Shown here: piece after piece, positions 1 through 9,354 of the stretch
How the letters are laid out: the number at the start of each line of letters is the position of its first letter
How positions within the stretch are numbered: position 1 is the stretch's first letter
NCBI GenBank assembly: GCA_019828595.1
Contig: JAHQRK010000012.1
Coordinates: 1,550,001-1,614,000, forward strand
Length of the DNA stretch: 64,000 nt
Direction of reading: 5' to 3'
DNA from: Aphanomyces cochlioides
Lineage: Eukaryota; Oomycota; Saprolegniomycetes; Saprolegniales; Verrucalvaceae
Notes under the pieces: model-generated
What the model saw: only the letters and a program-made list of their open reading frames with translations
Database searches by the model: none
Told to the model about the DNA's origin: nothing
Position numbers and translations under genes: made by a program

Positions 1-2245
1 GTATTGGCGCAAACGTGTAGAATTGAAAAGTGAAATAGACTGAAGCGGGAACTTGTGTCGTCTCAAGAGTGCGAAGGGCTGCAAACTGAATTTGTATCTC
101 AAGCAAGTTCAGACCATCTTTCAGTTCGTCTGCCACTGATTTAGCCACCACAGACTCGTGGTGGTGTCTTGCATCGGGTTCAGATGATACATTGTCGTAG
201 AATCCGTGACGAGTCAATAAAGATTTTGATGCTCGAGAGAGTTGATGGCTTGGTGTGGGATCATCTGAAATGACCGTGGTGAGTGCCTCTTCAAACTCGA
301 GAGATCTTCGAGGGGGTAAAGGGTGGCCTTTGGACTTGACAGGTGAGAAAGGGCGAAGAGGTGACTGAAGTGCTTGCGCAAGAGCAGCATCCCTCTGCGC
401 CTTTTCATACAACTCACGCATCCATTTGTCGCGCTCTGCTGTGTTATCATTATTTCCTTTTGGTGCTTCCTTGGTCTCATCGCCCTCTTCGTCTGACGAT
501 GGAAGCGACGCACCTTCCACGAGCAATTCCAAGTCGCAAGAGGCGAAGGAATCCTCTAAAATACCAGCTTTCGCGGGGTTTTGCCATACCGGTGGGGTGT
601 AGATTACATTGTCAGAATACGGTCTGGCCTTGGTGCCACTCAAGAGCTCGACATTGATGCGGTCGCTGTCTACGTGTTGATGAACGTGGCAATAAATTCC
701 AAAACATTGCAAAAATGTACCTTGAGTTCTTTCTTCACCTTTTCTTGATGACTTGTCATGGTAGTAAAACTTCTTGCCATCGCTAGGGATGAGAGCACGT
801 GCACCAATGGTTACGACCACGACGTCTTCAGTCGGCAATGGTTCCTTCTCGCTCTTGGGTTTGGCATTTTTTGGCCAAACTAATCGAAAATGAACTGTGT
901 ACTGGAGTAAAACAACAACGGCGAAGAGAGGACTGAGGGTGTAGCCTTTCAGTTTGACAGGCGAGTCGGCTACGGCTGTAAGAGTGTTACTTCCGTGATC
1001 GCACTTCAGTGGCACAGTATGTTGGCGAGTACGAAAGCAACGTCCGTTGTGAAGCGCCAGTTTGAGAACACGAGTTGCGACTTCGCCAGTGAGAGATTGG
1101 ACGTCTTTGTACATGACCTTGCGGGTCTTGGTCAACCTCTCAATCAAATTGGCTTCGAGCTCTTCACGAAGGTGGACAAAAGCTTGAAATGGCTTGACGG
1201 TCAGTGTAAATTCTTCAGCTGTTGCTATTTCCTTTGGTAGGTTCAGTACTGAGTTTGAATTGGCGACTCCGACAAGACTGTCGCCACGAAGGCCAGGAAT
1301 GCGGTCACGAGAGCTCACGAGTTCATTCTTCCGCAGTAATGACGAGACTTTTGCCAGCGGGTCGTACGGCCGCACGTAATAGAGGAGTTTACAGCCAGGA
1401 ACTTTGTCTTGAGTTTGCCAATCCTTCGGTGCAACGACCCATAAGTTTCGTGGACTGCCTTGAAATACCGCAACTGTCAGTGTTGACCCCACGTTCCCGG
1501 CAAGTTTTTGGCCAAACATGGGCATAATGCACCAGCCACAGCCATGGGCAGCGCGAGTCAGCAATGAAGCGCGATCTTTTTCAAATGCAACAAGCTCAAC
1601 AACGGCGACGCAATTGGGATCAACCACATCCGATATGAAGGCAACTGAGATCTCAATCAAAACATCTGCCTTGCGATCGTCTGGTTTTAGCTCAGGACTC
1701 AACCATGTATTGCCAAAGAATCGTTTGGTGAGGCTGTGGAAGAACGTAACCTGGACGCCATAATAGACTAGCGTGTGTTGAAGTTTTTCAGGAACGGGCC
1801 AGTTCTTCACAGCGTGGAGGTCAATAGAGTATCCTGACACTTTATTGACTCGTGCAGGCGCACACTCTCCTTCCGGGACTGGCATGACAATGTTGTCCTT
1901 TCGGAATCGCTCAAACACTTTTTCACGTTCTTGCCAAAGCTCCGACCCACTTTTGCCTCTGAGTTTTGTTGGACCTCTTGATTTCTTCGTTGACCCATTC
2001 GATTTTAACGCTGACTTAGACTTTTTATCCACCGAGTTCGATGAGGCAGCTCGAGTTGGGGAAGCTTGATTTGTAGTTGTGGCAGCCTCAGGCAACGATG
2101 AAGGCGTCTTCATTTCTTTCGACGGAGATGTTTGCGGTACCTGCGGTTTGTCGTCAGCTAATTTGAATTTGACAGTATCATGTGCACTGTTTGCTGTCTT
2201 CGTTGGGCTTGCGTTTTCTGGTTGCGCCTTTCCATTTGCCATCAT
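1..2245 (-). CDS. NPHP4: Nephrocystin-4-like protein, 3' part cut by window edge
   Basis: The minus strand reads open from the ATG ATG at 2245 down to base 1, so the C-terminus lies outside the window. After a Lys/Ser-rich low-complexity N-terminus (about 100 residues) comes a segment with the nephrocystin-4 pattern: 'FFGNTWLSP' after a beta-rich stretch, 'IPGL..GD', a Phe..LREELEANL helix matching the family's FEEELLELL, and 'LKLALHNGRCF'. NPHP4 is a transition-zone protein of cilia and flagella, which fits an organism with flagellated zoospores. A 51-bp in-frame stretch at 670-720 starts GTACA and ends GTAG; removing it gives a smoother protein, so I read it as a stop-less intron. The family call is from remembered similarity; the start is the first in-frame ATG. 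Confidence 0.8.
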   Translation of the reverse strand, partial: MMANGKAQPENASPTKTANSAHDTVKFKLADDKPQVPQTSPSKEMKTPSSLPEAATTTNQASPTRAASSNSVDKKSKSALKSNGSTKKSRGPTKLRGKSGSELWQEREKVFERFRKDNIVMPVPEGECAPARVNKVSGYSIDLHAVKNWPVPEKLQHTLVYYGVQVTFFHSLTKRFFGNTWLSPELKPDDRKADVLIEISVAFISDVVDPNCVAVVELVAFEKDRASLLTRAAHGCGWCIMPMFGQKLAGNVGSTLTVAVFQGSPRNLWVVAPKDWQTQDKVPGCKLLYYVRPYDPLAKVSSLLRKNELVSSRDRIPGLRGDSLVGVANSNSVLNLPKEIATAEEFTLTVKPFQAFVHLREELEANLIERLTKTRKVMYKDVQSLTGEVATRVLKLALHNGRCFRTRQHTVPLKCDHGSNTLTAVADSPVKLKGYTLSPLFAVVVLLQYTVHFRLVWPKNAKPKSEKEPLPTEDVVVVTIGARALIPSDGKKFYYHDKSSRKGEERTQGTFLQCFGIYCHVHQHVDSDRINVELLSGTKARPYSDNVIYTPPVWQNPAKAGILEDSFASCDLELLVEGASLPSSDEEGDETKEAPKGNNDNTAERDKWMRELYEKAQRDAALAQALQSPLRPFSPVKSKGHPLPPRRSLEFEEALTTVISDDPTPSHQLSRASKSLLTRHGFYDNVSSEPDARHHHESVVAKSVADELKDGLNLLEIQIQFAALRTLETTQVPASVYFTFQFYTFAPI

Positions 2246-2530
2246 GTCAATTCGCGCCAAACGCGGCAAATTTTCCAACTTCGATTTTTCGATCTTGAAG
2301 GGCAGCAGCGTTCTGATTGGTCAGGAATAATGTGGCTCAAAATTAAATTAATTAAACAAATATAATATATTTAACCAATCAAATATTTTAAAATAGAGCA
2401 CAAAAATATTTCATTGGATTAATTGTTTATTTATAGCCAATGAAATTTGTTATTAGTAATTATTTCAGCCAATCATTTTGATTTATCATCATGTTATATC
2501 CAATCACATGTGCTCAACTTATTGACCATC
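2246..2530. promoter_or_regulatory. Divergent AT-rich promoter with CCAAT cluster
   Basis: This 285-bp gap separates the NPHP4 and cysteinyl-tRNA synthetase start codons. It is strongly AT-rich and carries six CCAAT/ATTGG pentamers (about 2316, 2375, 2413, 2437, 2469 and 2500). CCAAT boxes bind NF-Y in eukaryotes; use of this gap as a bidirectional promoter is inferred from layout. Confidence 0.5.
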
Positions 2531-4614
2531 ATGATGCGGTGGACAAAGTTGCGGAGGGCCATCAAACCTCGACAGGTTTGTTGGTTCTCGTCGACGAGGC
2601 ATCAGAATGCAGCGCCTCTTGTGGTTCTCAACTCGCTGACGGGTCAATTGGATCCATTTCCATCGTCACCGACAGCACTTAAATGGTATGTCTGCGGGCC
2701 AACAGTGTACGATAGTGCACACTTGGGCCATGCCAGAAGTTATGTGAGTCAAGATATTCTGCGGCGAATTCTCACCAAGGACTTTGGCCAAGAAGTCTTC
2801 TTGGTGATGGGAATGACCGATGTGGACGATAAGATTATTGCATCAGCAGCACAGAAGAAACAACCTTTTGAACAAGTCGCACGTCATTACGAAGCTGCCT
2901 TCCTCCGTGATTTGGCGTCTCTCAATGTCCTTCGAGTGTCTGCAATCACGCGAGTCAGCGAACACATTTCTGATATCATCGCTTACGTCCAAGGCTTGGA
3001 AGCTAACAACTTTGCCTACTCTACATCTGATGGTGTGTATTTTGACACCGTTGCCATGGGATCTGCCTACGGAAAGCTGGCGCCGTCGACCGCTACCGCA
3101 GATGATTATGCAGATGCTGCTGTGGAAGAAGGCTCAGTGGGTAGTGAAAAACGCAACGTGCGGGATTTCGCACTGTGGAAGTTTTCCAAAACGCCGGAGG
3201 AACCTGGCTGGACGTCTCCATGGGGACGAGGTCGTCCAGGTTGGCACATCGAGTGCTCTGCCATGACCCATCACGTTTTGGGCGACTCGATCGACGTCCA
3301 TTCCGGCGGTATTGACCTGCGCTTTCCCCACCACAACAACGAAATCGCCCAGTGCGATGGCTTTCACCATCATAAACCAGGTACAGCACAACAAGGAGTG
3401 CTCTCTCATCCGAGTCTAGGGCATAACTGGTGTGGCCACTTTGTGCACTTCGGCCATTTATATATCAAGGGGCTCAAGATGTCTAAGTCGCTCAAGAACT
3501 TCATCACGATCGATGCCTTGCTCAAGGAGTATACTGCCGACGCGTTTCGTCTATTCTGTTTGCAGTACAAGTACAACGTGAACATTCACTTCTCAGACGA
3601 CCGCATGCGTGACGCCAATGCTGTCTTGCAACGCTTTCATTCCTTTCTCCAGACTATTCAATCGCATCTGCGAGCAAATGAAGCTACGTTTGATGGTAGA
3701 TGCTTTGATATACCGAGCAAGCCGTTTAAAAACTTGATGTGTAGTGTCCAAGCGAATTGAAACAGAAGATCATGAGCTCCTTGCTGCTCTTGCTCAATGC
3801 AAAGCAAGCGTAGATGCAGCACTTCGGCAGGATTTTGACACGCCTACGGCCTTGCAAGCCTTGCTTGACCTAATTTCGACCACCAACAAAGCTTGGAAAA
3901 AACGACCTCAAGTTCCAGATGAAGTGCTATCGTCCATCGCTACGTATGTGATGCAAGTCTTGGATCTTTTCGGTATTGAGTTGCTTCAATATCGATCGAT
4001 TCAACTGGCTGTTGCGTCGTCGTCTGATGCTCAAACCTCGGCAATCAACAGCACTGAAGTATTGGATGTTTTCACTCAATTTCGAGCCGAAGTACGTCAA
4101 CTTGCATTGACAAATACGTCCGACAAGGTAGCGCAAGGCATTTTACAGCTCTGCGATCAAGTCCGGTAATGTTGTTTCAATGGCGATGATTTTATTGGGC
4201 TGCAGGAATGAAGCGTTGCCTCGAGTGGGTGTCCGACTCGAAGATTTAGCACCTGGTAAATCATTTTGGAAGCATCAGCCATGGCAAGAAGCTCTAACAG
4301 AAAATGTTGATGACGGCAAGGCTGCTGAAAAAACACTATTAGCTGCTAAAGCTGCCGAATTTGAAGCTGAGATGCAGATTGCCCCGGCCGATTTTTTTAA
4401 ACTCTCAGCTCAATTCCAGGGAAAATTTCTCTCGTTTGACGATTCGGTACTGAACTTCGTTCTCGTGTTGGCACGTCATCTAATTGAAAATATCTAGGGC
4501 ATGCCAACACACGACGGAAAGGGCGAGGAATTGACCAAATCCGCGCGAAAGAAGCTCGCCAAGAAGCTTGAAAAGCACTCCAAGTCGTACGAAAAGTATT
4601 GGAGCAATAGATAG
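2531..4614 (+). CDS. CARS2: Cysteinyl-tRNA synthetase, organellar type
   Basis: Class I aminoacyl-tRNA synthetase that charges tRNA-Cys. Five exons (2531-3380, 3420-3695, 3745-4165, 4206-4446, 4498-4614) give 634 residues with the frame kept at every junction. It shows the HIGH-box (HLGHARSY after CGPTVYD), the zinc-site segment ([26 protein letters not shown]), and the KMSKS loop ([11 protein letters not shown]). The C-terminal tail ends in a Lys-rich helix. The ATG pair at 2531 opens an Arg-rich, Ser-containing leader lacking acids, like a mitochondrial presequence, and the core resembles human CARS2 more than the cytosolic enzyme. The 39-bp intron at 3381-3419 is in frame and free of stops, so an automatic caller would keep it. 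The others are 40-51 bp. Confidence 0.92.
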
Positions 4615-4663
4615 TCGGTCGACTGCCATGTTAAAATATATGCATTCTGACATGCTAGTAATT

Positions 4664-4733
4664 GGGGTTTAGGGATTGAGGGTTGAAGGGCTTAGGGGTT
4701 TAAAACTGAGGGGTGAAGGGGTTCATGGAAGTC
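4664..4733 (+). promoter_or_regulatory. Telomere-like G-rich box upstream of ERV46
   Basis: A degenerate array of TTTAGGG-like words (GGGGTTTAGGG, GGGTTGAAGGG, TTAGGGGTTTAAAA) ends about 60 bp before the ERV46 ATG. A closely similar block lies at 38653-38713, ahead of UTP12. Plants have telo-boxes in promoters of growth genes; a similar role here is inference. Confidence 0.4.
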
Positions 4734-4793
4734 CTGAATTTTTATTCCACGTGGCTTTCGACTTGCAAACTACTTCCGTCGGCGACGATCATC

Positions 4794-6492
4794 ATGTGGA
4801 ACTCGCTCAAAGGTTTGGATGCGTATCCCAAGACAATGGAAGAGTTTAAAGTCCGAACGATGCAAGGAGGATTGGGTGAGTGACTAAAGCATCCTGCGAA
4901 GTCTTATTAGTCTGTTTAGTTTCGATTGCTGCGGTGGTCCTCATCGTCATTCTTGTCTTGTCCGAACTGAGCTTTCATTTGACTGTCGTACGTTCCCACT
5001 GACTTGACTAAAGGATTTGACGTTTGCCTATGTGCCGTAGGACACTGTGGACAAAATGTACGTCGATGGAGAGCGCAACGTCAACGTTTTGATCAATTTC
5101 GATATTGAATTCCCAAAGTAAGGGACCCCACATTCGATTTCAACTGTGATCACGCGCATGCTCTCGCTTTAGAATGCCTTGCTCGATCATTTCGCTAGAA
5201 CATGGAGATATGCAAGGACGTATGCATGTATGAAGCCTTAGATTCAATTTCACACATTTTAATGTGGTTATAGCTGGATGTGATTGACAACATCCACAAG
5301 ATCCGCCTTGATCCTGAAGGTAAGCTTACGTGTTAGCATCACGGGATAAATATGGTGCGCACAGGCAATTCTCTTGGCGAGATGGTCAAGCACGAGGTAT
5401 GAATGCACAATATTTCCGTCAATTTAAGCTGCGGTTCTTGTAGATGGGCAATTCTCTCAAGCACGAAGAACTCAGACACCACAATGACACGTAAGAACCA
5501 CGCACACTTCCACGGATACTGACGACGGTGTTCATTATTTCAGGGGCTATTATTGTGGCAGTTGTTACTCTGCGGGTGAACCTGGCGATGTCTGTTTTGC
5601 GTTTTATGAGCTCAAGTTGATTCCTGGTCGATGTTTAGTGCTGTAACACTTGCGATGACGTTAAGAACGCTTATGCGCGTAAGAACTGGGCACTTCCAAG
5701 CCTCCACACGATCTCTCAGGTTCGATTTAATTATCTGGAAGGGTATTTATCCTCCTACGCAGTGCATGAACGACGAATTGGAAGGAATTTTGAACGGCAC
5801 AGTCAATGAAGGATGCCGTGTCTTTGGCTATTTGGTTGTTGCCAAGGTTCTTGTGCCGCAGCCAGCAACAGTTCTAACGAAGATATTTAGGTTGCGGGGA
5901 AATTCTACTTTGCACCAAGCCGCATCTTTGAAAATGGCTATTTGCTCGACACAGAAGTGCTTGACTTAACCTTCCGTTCATTTGACAACACGCACAAGAT
6001 TAAGAAGCTCACCTTTGGTGACGAATACCCTGTAGGCTCAAGCCACATGCTCCATCTCACACTTGTTTCCTTGTAGAACATGAAGAATCCGCTCAATCTG
6101 CGCAACAAAACATTGCCCGATGACCAACGAGGCGCGTATCAATACTTTCTCAAAGTCGTCTCGACCGACTATTACTTTCTCAATGGCGATGAGATCAAGT
6201 CCAACCAGTACTCGGTGACGGAACACTTCTTGCACATGACGCCAACGGGGCACAAAGGCCTGCCGCGCGTCTCGTTTGCCTACGAGTTTTCTCCGATCAA
6301 GTTTCGCATCGACCAGACGCAGAAAGGCTTGTTTCCGTTCTTCACGAGCATCTGTGCGATCATCGGTGGTGTCTTCACGGTAAAGACTCTCCATCCATGT
6401 CCGTCTTGACATGTGCCTAGGTCATGGGGCTTGTCGATTCGGCCATCCATCGACTGGCGACCAAATCAGCCAAGAAGTCGTCACTTTTGTAA
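4794..6492 (+). CDS. ERGIC3: ERGIC3/ERV46-type ER-Golgi cargo receptor, 13 exons
   Basis: Rebuilt by hand from 13 exons: 4794-4875, 4920-4987, 5041-5117, 5173-5227, 5274-5319, 5365-5396, 5444-5490, 5544-5589, 5639-5719, 5763-5846, 5891-6031, 6077-6379, 6421-6492. They sum to 1134 bp, 377 residues, close to the 383 of human ERGIC3. The order of motifs matches the family: DAYPKTMEEF near the N-terminus, a hydrophobic segment (SIAAVVLIVILVLSEL), PKMPCSI, a YCGSCY...CCNTC cysteine cluster, NEGCRVFGYL, and near the end CAIIGGVFTVMGLVDS, the second membrane segment. The protein cycles between ER and Golgi in COPII/COPI vesicles with its ERV41 partner. Twelve introns of 41-55 bp, most ending in TAG, leave exons as short as 32 bp. 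No long open frame reveals this gene. Confidence 0.9.
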
Positions 6493-6943
6493 GGTTTTAT
6501 GTCAATGCATGATTGCTTTAGAGCTCGAACGCACTCTTATCTTGACAGCGTCGCTGCCGACACAATTTTTTCTTATGCAGCTTCAATCCTCAACCTTACA
6601 TTTCGCCAGCAAAGACAGACTGCCGAGGAGGCACGTGGAAGCCGCCATAACTTCCTCGATCTTCAATTTCCATCATACTCTCAATCGACCACAGATATGG
6701 CTGCATTGGAGTCGACATGGCGCTTTAAGAACGCATAACATTAAGGAAACCCACTGGGCAGGTAGTGATGATGTCGATTGTCGTAGATGCAAGCAAGGGC
6801 AGCTTCACATACGCAACGTGTTGTATACCGCGGGAGATTTCCTCTGGGATGGCATTCCGCCTACTCGGGTGTGGGTGAAGGTCGTCACTTGCAGACCACC
6901 CAGGCAGGCGAAAAAAGTGGACAGAGTCGTACTTGACACGGCG

Positions 6944-8305
6944 ATGCTTGAAGCATTGACGCCATTGACTCCTGAAGTCATCTCGCGCCAAGCCACCATC
7001 ATCCTCGGGACGATCGGCCAAGCGACGCATGGGAAATCGACGCTTGTGAGGGCCATTTCAGGCGTCAACACTCACCGATGCATTTACCCACAGACGCGGC
7101 ACACTCTTACGATCAAGTTGGGATACGTTGGAGCCAAGATATACAAGTCAGTGCCGCGATCACCAAAGGATGTTGAGAGTGGCGACGAGGAAGAGCGGCC
7201 AATGTATGCGTCATTTAGAAGCACCACGCCCGACCGATTCACCGACGAGAACGGCCTGACGTGGGCTCTCGAACGTCATGTGAGCTTTATCGACAGTTTT
7301 GACCATGAGTTCCTCATGACAAGTATGCTCAACGGTACTGTGGCTATGGATGCAGCTCTGCTCGTGATCGCTGGGAATGACGCGTGTCCTCAGCCACAAA
7401 CGGCAGAGCACTTGGCTGCCATCGAGATCATGGGCGTCAAGAACATCATCATCGTTCAGAACAAGGTCGATTTACTCACGACCGACGAAGCGATGGCCCA
7501 CCACGACCAGGTCAAACAGTTCGTCCAAGGAACCGTGGCTGCCAACGCTCCGATCATTTCCATCTCAGCGTTCCAACGACACGACATTGACTTGGTGTGT
7601 GAGCACATCATACGCAACATTCCCATTCCGCTGAGGGATTTCACCAGCAAACCCAAGCTCATCATCATCCGTTCCTTCAACGGGAATAAACCCGGCGAGT
7701 GCGTCGAGAAACTGCAAGGCGGCGTCGCTGGTGGTTCACTCCTCCAAGGTGTGTTACGTCTTGGCGACGAAATTGAGATCCGTCCTGGCATCTTCTCCAG
7801 AAACGAAGACGGCAAGGTCATCAGCTACACGCCCATCGTGACGCGCATCGTGTCGCTGAAATCCGATGAGAACAATCTTGACTATGCCGTCCCTGGCGGC
7901 TTGATCGGCGTCGGCACATTGATTGACCCATCGCTGACTCGCTCGGATCGGTTGGTCGGCCAAGTGGTAGGCTTGAAAGGCTCACTGCCTGACGTCTTCA
8001 CACAATTGGAAGTCAACTTCTTCCTCTTGCGCCGTGTGCTTGGATTGAGGAGGCCGGACGGATCAAAAGGCGCTCACATTGAGAAGCTCGCCAAGGGAGA
8101 AATGCTCATGATCCACATCAGCGCGGCCACATGCGGTGGTAAGATCCTCGCTGTGAAGAGTGGTGCCGCCAAGATTCTCTTGTCCCAACCAGTGTGCACT
8201 CAAGAAGGCGACAAGATTACACTCAGTCGACGCATTGAGAAGCGCTGGCGGTTGATCGGTTGGGGTGAAATCCGACGCGGGATCAAGAGCGACGACAGTT
8301 CCTGA
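6944..8305 (+). CDS. eIF2-gamma paralogue with degenerate GTPase motif
   Basis: An uninterrupted 453-residue reading frame, intronless, clearly homologous over its whole length to the eIF2-gamma gene that follows at 9355. All three domains are present: G domain, then two beta-barrels ending in [12 protein letters not shown]. The P-loop survives (GQATHGKST), as do NKVD and the SA of G5. The G3 motif is broken: DCPGH of the normal copy is DSFDH here, which loses the invariant Gly, and switch I also diverges (the NELERNIT stretch is replaced). The open frame runs upstream to 6413, but that overlaps the last ERV46 exon and has no family similarity, so I take the ATG at 6944. Either a paralogue with a new, GTP-hydrolysis-independent role or a young pseudogene without stops yet. 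Confidence 0.75.
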   Translation: MLEALTPLTPEVISRQATIILGTIGQATHGKSTLVRAISGVNTHRCIYPQTRHTLTIKLGYVGAKIYKSVPRSPKDVESGDEEERPMYASFRSTTPDRFTDENGLTWALERHVSFIDSFDHEFLMTSMLNGTVAMDAALLVIAGNDACPQPQTAEHLAAIEIMGVKNIIIVQNKVDLLTTDEAMAHHDQVKQFVQGTVAANAPIISISAFQRHDIDLVCEHIIRNIPIPLRDFTSKPKLIIIRSFNGNKPGECVEKLQGGVAGGSLLQGVLRLGDEIEIRPGIFSRNEDGKVISYTPIVTRIVSLKSDENNLDYAVPGGLIGVGTLIDPSLTRSDRLVGQVVGLKGSLPDVFTQLEVNFFLLRRVLGLRRPDGSKGAHIEKLAKGEMLMIHISAATCGGKILAVKSGAAKILLSQPVCTQEGDKITLSRRIEKRWRLIGWGEIRRGIKSDDSS

Positions 8306-9354
8306 TCAACTCAAGCGTCGCCTTCCGATCGAAATTCATGAGAGCAAGCCATGCATTCCCTCATTTTCATATGATGAAGCATCGACTCGGTTGAGTAGGA
8401 TTGGTAGCATTGGAGTAAGCGTTATTGTTCCAACCGTGTCTTGTTCCATGCTTGGCGCTGACGAGGCCTTGTCCTCTCATTGACCTGACCACTTCCCTGA
8501 CATTGAAAGATCATAGTTTCGATCTCAATGGCTCACTTGTTCCGCGACGATTTTGCGGCAATGCACGGGAAACAGCTCCATCTCCACCTTTCGTTTGCAT
8601 ATGACCACATCGAATGTAATCATGATGGCAAGCATGGATTCGTGCGCAGATTCAATCTTGGGAGCTCCAATGACATATCTTTGGCGCGACTGTGAATTCT
8701 CTCGTGGTGGGCCATGCAATACATTTGTAGTCGGATTCGAGAGGTCGATGACTCAACCTTTTCCGAACTGTGGCGCATCGATTGTATGTTGCCAAGCGAC
8801 TAAGCTCCAGCGCAAGCCAGCGGTATATCGCAAGGCAACGCTCACTCCTACATGAAGATCTTGTCGTGGGACTTGAGGGTAATTTCCGACGAGCTTGACT
8901 TGTTTATGTCGCACAAGTTGCCGTCACTGGAGTTTTCCACCAAATTCGGCACCACACGTCCAAGGAACCACCGACGGAACAACATCACTAGAGTTTCGTT
9001 GCATTGTGGGATTCTTCTCGTCTTCATAATGAACTATGTGCTTCATCAACGCGCTTTCTCTTGGCATTTCATTGACCGCCGCAGTCGCCCCTCCTTTCAT
9101 CTCACTAGTTCGGTCTCGTGCATCGCAGGGAGCACGTTGGAGCGCGGTTCTTCAAAACTAAGCTCCTTCATGCTTGCATTTGTGCTGGGAATGGCGCTAA
9201 GTGCTGGGTGCCACACGAGTTTTCCCAAGAGAGTGAGCAACGAGCGACGTGACCTTTCGCCGGACCTTCAATGAGATTTTGAGAGAAGGTCCGGATCGCA
9301 CTTAGTCGAATTCGATGGGAATTTCAGTGGTTGAGAAGGAAAATCAAAATTGCC
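8306..9354. other. Inter-paralogue gap, no recognisable gene
   Basis: About 1 kb between the two eIF2-gamma copies. A short plus-strand frame opens at the ATG at 8529 and runs about 55 residues without a family match; other frames are short. Upstream sequences of the two paralogues do not resemble each other, so the duplicated unit seems to be limited to the coding region. An inverted repeat (CGGACCTTC / GAAGGTCCG, 9258-9297) sits about 60 bp before the ATG of the second copy. Confidence 0.4.

Noticed and set aside
6413..6943. N-terminal extension of the eIF2-gamma paralogue
   Set aside because: The open frame overlaps the last ERV46 exon, begins without ATG and has no family similarity before about residue 175.
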